From assembly GCA_947247005.1 (NCBI GenBank), contig OX365949.1, positions 4,722,001-4,786,000 of the forward strand: a stretch of DNA of 64,000 nt. The letters run 5' to 3'. This document shows positions 47,157 to 60,000 of this stretch, piece by piece. The position numbers and the translations under genes were made by a program. The first letter of the stretch is position 1; each line of letters begins with the position of its first letter. Below the pieces are notes generated by a model. That model had not been told where the DNA came from, did no database searches, and was given only the letters and a program-made list of their open reading frames with translations. This stretch comes from Spisula solida. Its lineage: Eukaryota > Mollusca > Bivalvia > Venerida > Mactridae.

Positions 47157-47164
47157 GTATAATA

Positions 47165-48080
47165 TATTTAAAAAATAATTATGTTTCTGGAACTAATTTT
47201 AACATAATCTAAATTTAAAAAAAAGCAAGGTCAGCAAAAAAACAAGGGGATGGTAAAAATGATCTACCCTGACCTATTAAACTGAGACTGCAAGAAAATT
47301 AACATGACCCACTTATTGGAAGCATGAATTTACAGAATGTCTAAAAAGTTTATTACCGATAAAACAGCTTAAATGGTTGAAGAAATAAATGATCTGATAT
47401 GTAATTTACAAGTCTATGGTTCATTATTGGTCATGAAGAAGACAACATAAAGCATTTAAATCTTTACTAATAAATAAGAAGTAATAACATGCACATTAAT
47501 CAAAGATTTCATGTACATTTTGTAATCAATAATACGATCGTTTTATGAGACAAGAGAGAAAATGGTCAGTGACAGAAACAATTATGAAACCTTCATCAGG
47601 GATATGTGACACACACCAGTAATGTACATATTTGGACACATCTTTTGTCCAAACATGACTGGTTAACGGGTCAAGTTTTGCTTTAAAGAGTTCTTGACAA
47701 CAATATCCCTTAATGAGATAAGGTGTGCATGCAATCCTGAATCAACGGTGGAAGGTTTTAAAGCCATTATGATCATCATTAGATAGTTAATATCCCTAAA
47801 ATAAGTTTTCATGTTAACAACAAAATCAATGAAAACACTCAGTGGGCAGGGTTCAAACTCACAATGATGAAAACAGATATTCAATTCAAGGAGTTAATAA
47901 GAACAGAATTGGTACATGATTCAATTTCAAGGAACATACAATTATATATACACATACATAGAATGTCAATGCCACCTGAACATGATTAAAACAAAAGACG
48001 AAGGCCTGATAAAAACTAGCACAGTTCCATAAATGAAATAATTTACAACTAATGAAATGATTCCTAATCATAAGCCAAGG
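47165..48080 (-). other. TOP1 3' UTR and flank
   Basis: Downstream of the TOP1 stop on the minus strand, with no other gene visible. AATAAA on the minus strand near 47350 (TTTATT on plus) is one candidate polyadenylation signal. The true end is not determined. Confidence 0.35.
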
Positions 48081-51000
48081 TTAAAATCTGTAGTCCGCAT
48101 CAGCCATATCTATCGCCCATCGGAACTTATCTCTCTGTGTTTTGTTGTAAACCTTCTCTAGTGGTACTTCCCACTTTTTGCACCTGAGAAATGAAAAACA
48201 TAATGTTTGAGTAGATTGTATAGTGACTCAGCGATTTTTCTTGCTTGTTTGGGAAAGGTACCGGTACCGGACAAATTGTGAAAACTTGCCGCGTTTTTTC
48301 TCAAATTGGGAATTTTTGAGAATTCTTAAAAAAAAACGACACCGATCTTATTGATGATAGAAACTAACATAAAAGCTTGTGCATGATATGCCATGCATTT
48401 CCTCATATAAATGCACACATTATAATTTATGGCATGACTTGCGCAGCCAAGATGCACCAGATTGGGAATTATTTTCCTCTGAAATTGGGAAAATGGATAA
48501 TTTTTCTAACTGGGAAGCTACCTTTTAGGGGTACCTAACAAAGCAGGAGAAAAATCGCTGAGTGTATTTTATATGGTGCTTTACTGTGGTGAGCAGTGGC
48601 CTAGAGGTAAGGCTTGCACTTTGGGATCAAGAGGTCCTGTGTTTGATCCCCATCTGCGCCCTGCTAATCTTAAATCTTTAAATTGCTACAAAAGTCTACA
48701 TGCTGATGAAGCACAGTGATAAACATACAAATCTGAATTTCATGAACATTTTTGTAAGTAAGATTTTTAACTTGGTGTAAGTCATTAGTCAACCAAATAT
48801 CTCAAAGAACTGAATGAGAAGTGAATTTTATCACATAAACCCACCATGCCACAGAAATCCTTGGATCCAAATAGTTCAACTTGGAGGTTCCGAGAGCAAT
48901 TTCTTTGTTCTCATCCTTATCTGTAGCTTGAACCTCTAGCTTGGTCAACTGTTCCTCCATACGTTCATATGCTTTCTTCTTTTTCTCATAGACCCTGGAT
49001 GATACAAAGCAAATGTCTACATTAATACATGTAATATGCCTAAACATTAAATATGTCTACTATACTTCAGGGCTGTTTTCGAACCTTGGGAATGGGGCCT
49101 TACCTTTTACTAGGGGACAAAAATATTGGTTCTTTGGTAACACGAGGAATGAATTGATCTGGGTAAACTTCATTTTTGCAGGTTTTAAAAAAAATCCAGG
49201 GGAAGGGTCTTTTCAACAGAAATTAGGATAAAGAACATTTTTGAACACTTAAAACCCTTACGTTCAGGAAAAATCGTAAAAACATTTACCCATGACTCTA
49301 GCTCAATGCTTTAATAAGACTACTTACATCTTGTTCTTTTGAGTTTTTTCTGACTTGAATGCTGCTTTAGCGTCTTTCAATTGTTTCTTTGATTCCTTAA
49401 CATGTCCTCTCTTATCTTTTATCTATAAAACAACGAGAAACATGAAAACTAAAAGGGTTTTTGACACAAAAATGTATGTCCCCCACAAGGGGCAAAAAAT
49501 AATATGATCTAAAACTCATGACAATTTGCACAACAAGCCTTGGTACATAGCATTCAAGGGAAGTTTCAGTTAATCACACCTGACCAGTGGTAAACTGGTT
49601 AAGGAAAATAAGCACAAAATCAATATGTCTGCCCACTATTTGTGGGCAACCTAATTCCACACAATACGCATCATGCTTACATAATTCAAATACGTATGTG
49701 TTTGCACTATAGCCCTATATTTTCTGAACTTGAAAAAGGGTAGTTCGCGAAATTACTGTAGTTGTGGTTAAATTACTTGATAAGTATAAATATATGACTT
49801 ATAATACATTGCAATATTTCTAGCAATGTTCAATCACCATCACGCTAGATCCAGGAAATAAAATGTGTTTCATGGAAGCACTCACCTTGGCCATTATATT
49901 TTCCATCTGTTTGCTGAAGTTTTTGGGAGCTGCACGTTGATGGTTACATAGAATAGCTACAGCACGGTTAGCTCTGTTATATGATAACATCTTGGCTGGC
50001 ACAGGATCTTCCTCTGTAAAATATACACAATCATATTACATAGAATAGCTACAGCATGATTGTCTCTGTTATATGATAACATCTTGGCTGGCACAGGATC
50101 TTCCTCGGTTAAATATACACTATTTATGAATTATAATATGAACACACAATGCAATATTTACTATAGTACCACCAAGGGAAGATTTTACATTTCACTCCAT
50201 TCAGTGATTTTTTTTGCCTCTTTGGGAAAGGGACCGGGTCCGTTCAGATTGGGAATTTTTGTGTCGTGACAACTTGAAATTAGGAAATTCCATGAAGCAG
50301 AAAGGCCAAATTAAACAGAAAAAGAGATTATATGTGGATGTTTACTGGTTTCTTTGAACTTTTATGCTTGACCTCTTGTCAAAAATGTTCGTAACTTTAT
50401 CATTTTATGTCCGATTTTGAATTATTTTTTTTTAATTGTTTATTGGGAATTTCTCCATTCAAATTTGGGAAAATCATAGCCTATTTGCAATTGGGAAAGG
50501 GTCCGTTTACCGGACCCTAATAAAGAAGGAAACAAATCACTGCTATTATACAGATTTCTACTGAAGCTTAATGCAAAATCTTTAATACAAATTGGTAGTG
50601 GATTGTGGGTGCCATTAGCACACCCCCCCCCCCCCCCACACCAAATCTCAGTTCAAGCATTGTTCTTCTACTAAAATTCTGCTCATGAAATTTCAAATTA
50701 CCATAACTTAGACGAAACTTTGAATTGTTTCATCAAATAACTTTTATTTTCTATAGTAAAATATGTCCTTTCTAATGAAACCCGTTCGGATTTCAGGAAC
50801 TGTAGGACCACTGATTATAATAATTTATTTTTACACTTATTTTACATTTGTAATCAACAGGATTCTGCAAGATGTCAAAACAAAGAAATTGAAAGTAGTT
50901 CAAAAGAATTATCATATGACTGGATTTATTACACAATCATCTTTTTTAAGCAACCAAAATCAGTTAAGTCTGAATAGGGATTATAGGGAGAATCCCTTCT

Positions 51001-54000
51001 GCATTCAACACAAGTGCTTTACTAGTTGGCAGCTAGATGAACACACTGTCGGTCAATTTATGTTTAAAATTGTTATTCAGCTTCAATGCCGTTTGCAAAA
51101 AAAAGTCCTTCCACAAGGAGCCAGCAACTTCTCCAAATGTGAAAGGAATTCGACATGTCAAATTTTCATGGAAGGCAATAACTTCACATCACTGCGAATC
51201 GAATATGGGCTGCCCAATTAAAAATTTACGTTTAAAAGCTCTGTAAACAGAAACATACCATTGGTCATTATATCCAGCTGTTCTTGTAATGTTCTGGAGG
51301 CATTGTAAGTACGGAACACCTTGGCTGTAAGCCCGTCCATCAGGTCGTGTAAATGTTTGTTCAGAATGGTAGTCTACAAGTAAAAACATGAAAATAAACG
51401 AAAACTTAAAACTCAATACTTAAAATTTGTTTAAGGTGTGTATCTCTACATGACGATGATCCTTCCTGTAGAAATGGTCATGATGAAATACTTAAGTAGG
51501 CAATACAGCAAATGTTGACAACTAATCAATCAGCCAAAGAAGTTAAACATCATTAAATTTCCATCAGTGTTTGTCCACTTGATTCCTTCTAATATACAGA
51601 AAAGTCTGAGGAAATACATCTATGAGCATCACATGTGCGTATGCCAGGATCCAAAAATGTCCTCACTTTAAAGTATCTCTTGAGACCAATAAATGGACAT
51701 TGTGGGAGTTCTGGTTCAAGGGAAAACTCTGCCATGATACTAGTACTAGAAACGGTTGTCATGAAAAAACACAACAATAACTCAACAAAGACTCAGTCAT
51801 TACTTTGTACTTTGACACTCATTAATCACTTTAACACTCATTCAATATTTAGTACTTACATTGAGTCGGTCAAATAAATCATCGCCAGGCTGTTTGTTGT
51901 CCATAAACATCTGTAGATTCTTAAATACTCTCTTCTCAACAGGTACAGCATTCGTGTACCGAATAGAATCCTTACCCAGGAAATCAAACTCGACAACATT
52001 TTGTTTCCCGTCTTTCTCCAAATGTAGAGTGATATGTTCAACACGCAGTGAACAACAACCCACTGTATCTGCTGTTTCCCCTTCTTCTTTCTCGTTTCCT
52101 GCTCTCAATGCAAGCTGTGGAAGATAACAAGTTACACATATACTTCAGTTATACATACAAAATGTTTCAATCTTATTTATTGAAGTAGTCTCTTCAAAGC
52201 TATTAAATGTTGTTGGTACTGTTCAAATATTGCCGACTATATATCTTATTGTATTGTATAGTATTACATCCGTCTCAAACAGACAACTGTTTTAGTTTAT
52301 AATTTGATATTCAAAAGAAGACAAGTTACCAAAAGGCAAGTTGAGTACTGGTTGATAATAAACTACAGTAGAACTGGTCAAGTCAACTTGGCACCATAAA
52401 TTTCAGGAGAACTGGTCAAGTCAACGTGGCACTGAGTGAATAATTGTGTTAAACAAACATTTTCCTACCTTATCAATAAAGTACATAGCCACAGATCTTT
52501 GTCGGATTCTCATTTCTTTAGATTTCCAATCTTCCTGATAGTTAGCACGTAGTTTATCCACACACTTGTGAAGACGACGAGCGGTCTCGTATTTCTGCCA
52601 ATCTTTCTCCCCCTTCAGTCTCGAGGAAGCGTTTAACATCACATACTTAATTTGTCCCTGAATATTCTCGTTCCAACTCGCTAACCAAGTCACCTTTAAT
52701 ATATGTAATGCATGTTTGAATGTTGTATTGGCAAATACAAATAAGTTCCAGCAAGTTAAGTAAACAAATTGCAGTGACTATAGAACTTACAAATTCACAT
52801 GGGTTAAATACTGATTTACATCTAAAGGCATGTAACAATGGTACATGTTCAAATGCTAAGGAACGGTATTATTTTAGGTGGCAAAACAAAATAGCCCGGA
52901 AGGCAAAACCATAGAAATACAGTGAATATGCAGTTACCTCCCTTGCCTTGAACTAATATTAATATCGTTCTAAAAATAATTGTCCAATCACAATTTCCCC
53001 TAAGTTTAGAAAGATTTTCCTCCCTGATTACACAATGAAACAGGTTATCCCACAGTATCTTACCTTATTGTCATGCTGTACTCGTTTCCATTTATGGCCT
53101 TTAGGAGGGTCTGGTACTTGGGAATCTCTGAAATACATGCATCATGTTGAGTCTTGATTTTCCATGGCAACATGGTGAAAGCCTTAATTATAGTCAAATT
53201 GGGAAGGGGGTGCAATCAATTGTCTAAGAAACAAGGGAGACTATGTATGTCAGTCAGTGATATAATTATGTGTCCTTAAAATATTGATATTGATAATGAA
53301 ACGGAATAAAGGGGACTTTAAACTATTCTAAGGGAAAGAGAAAATATTCAGGCCCTTAATATCAGGGCTCGACACTAAAACTGGTCCGCTGGTCCGAGAC
53401 CAGTGAAAATCCAGAAGGACCAGTGAAAATTATGGAGGACCAGTAACTGTCCTGTTTACAAATTGGGCGCTTTTGCCCTGTCGGACCAGCGGCCAAAATA
53501 GTTAGTGTCTAGGCCTGAACACTTTAAAGGTACAGTGTAGGCTATTAGGCAAATAGAACATATAATTTATTATTCAAAATTGGTTCCAATTAATTTTTTA
53601 AAAGGAAGTTTCAATTGAACAACACATTCACAAGTTCATTATAAAGTTGGCAATGGAAATTGAACATTTAAGGAAGTAACCAGGGGTATGTGTGACTGAC
53701 CCAAAACATGAATGGAGGATAATTGTTAGGTGAGGGTCTTTGGGGTTACTTTATGCAAAATTTGTTAATACTTGACTTTGAGTACAATAACTTGAGAACC
53801 AGTCTTATTAAATACACATACTTGCTACAATTAATAATGACATCCCCAGGCATAACTCGTCTTTTCAACATTCCTTGTTTCGGATGGTCACCACGACCAC
53901 GGAAAAGACCCGGAGGTTCAATACGGAAGTTGCCAATTTTCTCTTTATGGTCATCCATGATACAGAAGCCATACTCCTCCTGCATACGCGCATTATCTTC

Positions 54001-57000
54001 TTTCAATTTCTGTAAACAAAAATTGATAGTTACATTAGATAAACCTATTCCTTGCCTAAAAAGATGGTTAACAAATGATTTTTCATTGTTTTTAAAAATT
54101 GATTTTACTCTCGCTGCCAATCAAGTACTTTATACTTATTTTAAACATGTTAATGTCAATGGGAAATTATAGTACATTGTCAAATGAATTCACTTTAAAC
54201 CCTTCTATAAACAAGCTTCAACAAACAGAAAGGTGGATCAATCCCTGCTCTAGATATGTCAATTTACTAGGACAATTTATGTTCAGGATGGAAAATTGGT
54301 CCTATTTTGCAATTAACTGAAACAAAAATTGCACATACTAATTTTTCCTCTTTACTTCTGTTCTTTCTTTTCTCTGACTCTTCTTTAAAATGTTCACACA
54401 TATCACGGAAATTACATTTCTTCAAATCTGTTATGATCTCACGCTCCTTCGGCGTCATTTGCTGTAAAAATATAGAATAAATATCATGAGTTTGATGACC
54501 AACTCTTGCCTACGAACAACAAAGAATCTAATACATATAACTCAATTAAATTAATTTTTGTGTTTTTGACAGTTAACATAGATATTCTTTTTTCTAGTTT
54601 TGACATTATGCCACATATAACATGGATTTATAAGTGTCTGAATAAAACCAAATTTAAATGTGAAGACTTTAAGCAACATCTCTAGGTCTTTAATGTAATA
54701 AACTTATAACAATGATTCAAATGTCAAGTTTGATCTAACGAAGAAAATAACTCAAAGACAGGTCACAACGATTTAGCTGAGGTTTGATGAGACTGCTCAG
54801 ACTGAGATGCTTCTAGAGATCAGGGATGGTTCTCAATATTTATCTTTTTAATTGGAGAATAAAGATAGCCCATCATATCGCCTGTTACTAACCAAGAGTT
54901 TAATATGGAGTGATCTGATTGGTTGTCCTTATCTTTAAGTCAAGTAAGATCAATATTGAACACCATCCCTGTACGGACAGGAACGGAACTTGGAAGGAAA
55001 AATGTTTCATATTATCCTACCTTCCTCCAGTCCTTGAAGAAATTAGTGTTGAAAACAGTCTTGGTTGTATAATCATGCTCCAACATTTTGGCATAGAATG
55101 TGGCCACCTCCTCAGCTTCATCAGATAAGGTCATCACTTTTCCTGAAATTTGTCAAAACAGTTCACGATGTATGTGGATAACATGTATACATAAAATATC
55201 TAGCCATGACCCATTTGATAATCCCCACAGTATTTACTAACATGGAAGAGAAGGGTTAAATACTTGTGTAAAAGCAGTAGATAAAATAATTTATAGATAT
55301 ATGCTATGTTTCATGTATACACATCTTGAAACAAATCTATACCCCCCCCTCTAGATATTTGGTGGGGGCATGAAAATTTGCAGTCTGACCAGGGCTTGAA
55401 CCAGGAACCCTATGCTTAAAGAGTGAATGCTCTCCCAACTGAGCTTTACGGGTTAATACCCACTTCCTCACCCATACTGTCAACTGGGTCAGACTGTGAC
55501 ACATGGTACAAAATTTACATTGAACGAAAATCCAGCAAATAACTCACTTACTGTAATCCTTCAACTATTGTTTGGCAAATAAATCAACTACACAGACACA
55601 AAGTATGTAAAACTACCAGACATGTCCTCCAACCAAAACACAAACTCAACACAAGAACACTTACCATCATAATAAAATTTTACACTGCTTGGCATTCGTT
55701 CGTAGTCTGGAGCAAATACTGGTCCTTTGTGTTCGAGGGTACGCCACTTCTCGTCCGTGTCGAGTTTTTCCTCCTCCCACCATTTCCATACTTCCTGTTT
55801 ATCCTCAGCCTTTCCGCGTTTCTTTGGTGTAGTTGTCTTTGTTTCTGCTTTCACTGCGGCTTTGCCTTTCTTCTTTTTCTTCTGAAATTTTATAATACAG
55901 GGGTGTCAGCATAGCCAAAATCAAAATCCTGAAAATCATATACATGTGGCCGACCATTTTGGCTAAAATAGAGACCTTTAACCACATTCTTTCTGTATTT
56001 GACTCAGTTTTTATTGAATAAAATCCTTCATGACTGATTAAATTGACCACAACTTGGCCATTTCTTGAGATAATTTCATCAAATAACTTATTTTGGTCAG
56101 TAATCATTGAGAAATCTGAATTAAGCAGGAATATTGACAACCCTGATAATAAATAATCATAATTAGCATTTTCTTTGTCATTAACTCTTTCATGCCTAGT
56201 ATTAAACTTAGGAAGAGCTTCATGGTATTTTAACTTATTAAATGTGGCAGTCTACTGGACTATACAAGTCTTTAAAATCAACAATTACCCTAATAAATTT
56301 AGCATCCCCGATAAACAGGAATTGGCTTATCAGCTAATCGGCGAATATCGAGAAAGCCTACATCACTAGACTTCAAAGTACTACTCTGTTTTTAGTTTTT
56401 ATTCAATCCTAATAAAATCATAATTTATAGAAAGGTAATTAAATTGCCTTTTTAATGGTGTAAAACATAATGTGTTTACCAAATTATAACATTATGTAAC
56501 ATTTCAATGAAATAAGTAGACAGTTGCCTTCACGGCGGTAGCAGATTAAATCGATTTCCGGAGTTCCCGCAGTGACACACATGTGTTTATATACAAAATG
56601 CGTGATTGGTTAGCCTTTTGAATATTAATGAGGTAAACGTCATGTTGCTAAAAATAAAACGACGTTTCACGAGGTGTTTTCGAAATTCTTGTGGGGTTTC
56701 CCTGAGCTGAGAAAATAGTTCCCAAAGTTGACGGAAAATATTTAGAGTTTCGAGCAATATTTTCAAATTTCGAAAACAGACTAATCAAATAAAGACTCTA
56801 ACTTAGATTTTGATACCAAAATCATTTTTAGGAAAGTAAATTTAGATATCCGTATTCGAGAACAAAGGCGCGCATTTATCCGAGTTCACACTGATTTGAC
56901 CCGTAGCGTGACCCGCCATATTTGTTTTCGAGTCGATAGCAGATCAATAAATAAAGTCGATATTATACGCTCATCAAATACAACAAATCACCTAAACCTG

Positions 57001-60000
57001 TAATGAAAAGGTATGGTATACGTATAAAACTAATATATTTATGAAAATGTATTTATTTCCCAGTATTTAACTCATAATTCACCTGTAAACGTCGTGAATC
57101 ATGTCACACAATACATTGAAAATTTTGACAGACGAACGCTCGAGTTGTCCTTCTGATTTCAGCGTTAATATCGTCTGTTACGACCGTGAATGCATTTATT
57201 TGGATAATTGTCGATAAAATAAACATATTTAGTGCATATATCACACATTATTATGGATTATATCAAAATAATCGCCCTCCAAAGCAAACGTACGAAAAAG
57301 GACGTCCCATCATTTTTCGTACTCGTTTATTATGAGCAATTATTGAGTAAATAGCAGGTTTAATGCATTATTTAGAAATTATTTGCTATTAATGTGTCCT
57401 TTTTATTTGTATAGGTATGTCACCATGACATTATGGAGTTTCCTGGTCCACATTGCAAGCAAGTTGAGATCACCAGTAAATCTGTGCTTACAAAAACATT
57501 AAGAGTTCAAGGTAAGCTTTCAAAATGGAGTTGTTATTGAAATATTTAGTTTCACTAAAAAACATAATATAACACTGAAAGATTTCGCTGAAATATTGTG
57601 TCTGTTACGGAAAGAATGCCGAGAAATAGCTTTCACCACATAAATATCCAAAGTAAACAGTGTGATTGACAGTAAAAAAAAGTTAGGCAGCAAAAAGAAA
57701 GTAAAAGGAGTGAAAAATGTTGATGATTTGTTAAGTCGAGACTTCAATGTGTGTGTTGCTAAAAAAACATTACATGAACCGCAAGTTAATTCACAAATTG
57801 AAAAAAACTCTCCTGACGTTGTTAAGTTAACTAATAGTGTTGTAAAGGATGTCAAATTTCAAACCCAATCAACCCAGACTGATGAAGAGACAACTGTTCA
57901 GGAAAAACTCACAATACTAAACACTGGAACATATCAAAGTACCTGTGCCATAAACAATCAAAGAGACTGAAAACATTACGAAAGGAGATTGAGACAGAGT
58001 TTGCAAAGCTCGAAGCTTACAAGAGCCGTTCAGGTAATTTTTCAATTAAAAATGTGAACAAACGTGACGAAATAGCCAGAAAAAATCGACATTTACTCAG
58101 AGATGCCCAACAACTTGTGAAAAAACAATCTAAACAGCTGACATCGACAAAGGAAACACTCCGAGCTGTCAGAGATGAAAACAGACTTCTGTCAAAAAGT
58201 TCGCGTGAACTTGGGTACGAACAGGAATATTTGTCAGAACGATTGAATATTGCAATTAACAAAAAACTAACTCTAAATTACGTACCAAAGTGTCTAATTT
58301 AAAATCATCCTTGTCTGAATCAAACGCAACAAACGTTGTCAAGTGCACTCAGAATTTGACTGAAAAGTTGGCATTGGTAACTTTGAGTGCAGAAGAAAAA
58401 GATTTGATTATTGAAGAACTGAATAGTGAACTCGATCAAGTTAAAGAGGGAACGCCGTGTAAAGCAGTGACAAAAAATGTGAATGGAACATACAGTGAAA
58501 ATGTAAGACTCTGTGTTATCCAACTAGCTGGACTAGAGGTGGCGACTGAAAAGATAACGCCTGTGATATCTGTTGTAAGCGAGACCATTCACGATAAAGT
58601 TATTCCTAAATCTGATTTACCCAATAGTTCAACAACACAGGCTATCGTTGATGAAGGCCATTCTGTCGCTAAGACATTCTTGGCAGAAAAACTAGAGAAA
58701 TGTTCAAACTGGGGACTAAATCGAGATGGGACAACAAGGAGGAAACATAAGATAGTACACACCGCAGTTACACTTGACAATGGAGAAATTGCCAGCCTAG
58801 GATTTACACGTGTCACACGAGAAACTGCACAGACTATACAAAGTGTAACTAGAGAACACATAACTGAAATGTTCACACTCAGAAGTGAAAATGGTGAAAT
58901 ATCAGAAGACTTTATAATCTCCTCATTATCAAAGTTGGCCTTCACAATGAGCGATAGAGCCAGTAACGAAAAGCTAGCGGACAAGTTATTGAGTGAGTGG
59001 AGAGATGAAATACTTCAACAGTGTAACTCGGAAACAGAAATTCAGTCCGTGAAGAACTTCCACTGTATGGCGCACGTGCTTCTGGGATTTCATCGGTACA
59101 TATGTGATGATTTAAAAACACTTGAAAAACAGAGTTGAAGATAGTGGACCACTCGGCCGTGATAATTTACCAGCCTTCAAGTGGTGGGCAAGAACTGGCA
59201 CAGTCATCGAGCGTGTAGTCCGTACAACCGCAGATACATTTGGACCTACTGGAGACCACTTGGGTTTACGTGATAGATGGGAAGCACACTGTTCCCAACA
59301 CGGTAATGACAATTTTAATGTTTAGACTGATATAATTGTAAAGATTATCATTTATTAATTTTTGTATATCATGTCGATACAATTTTATTTGTATTATTCA
59401 GGTGAAACCCCATTTCTCAACAATTTTTCGGCTGGCATTCTTTATAAGTACCAAAAATTACCCTCCACCAGAAATCCGCAATTTCTCCACATGTGGAGAA
59501 AAATCGACATTTATCAATTAATGCATATATGACAGTATGAAAACATCAAAATTTATGAAAGGATAAATTTAACTAGAAACACAGAATAAATATATGTGTT
59601 ACAAATAAATAATCTTGTTATTGTTATAATTTCAGGGATCAAGTCAGCAATTGGAAATTACCGGGACAACCGATTTAATGGACTTTTTGAAACTGCTGCA
59701 GAAATTCTACTTCACCAAGAAGATTTTGTGAATGTGATTAAAACCGTGAAGAACACGAACAGAAAAATTCAAGCTGTGAATGCAGATTTACTGTGTCCCA
59801 GAATTTTAGCAATGTTAGCTGTAGCTGGTTTAATGTACATATATGTGACTGGACCTTATTGGCAGTTAGTAACTTCAGGAAAAGTGTAATATTTACAACT
59901 TTATCCCCATATACAGGCCCTACATAAATTCTTGACTGAAGCAAGTGAAAACCCTGACCAATTTCTATCAAATAATTTACATTGGCATGAGGAAGACTAT

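Noticed and set aside
50763..51221. 152-codon plus-strand frame in a TOP1 intron
   Set aside because: It starts inside a repeat of the GTAGGACC family and ends in SINE-like sequence (TTTTCATGGAAGG). Composition is low-complexity and no domain is seen.
52335..52440. Possible further exon-edge duplication ('AGAACTGGTCAAGTCAAC' twice)
   Set aside because: The short direct repeat lies in intron sequence near, but not overlapping, the TOP1 exon donor at 52469.
58589..58984. 131-codon antisense frame opposite the nested gene
   Set aside because: Shadow of the plus-strand transposase-like frame, which has the motifs and splice sites.
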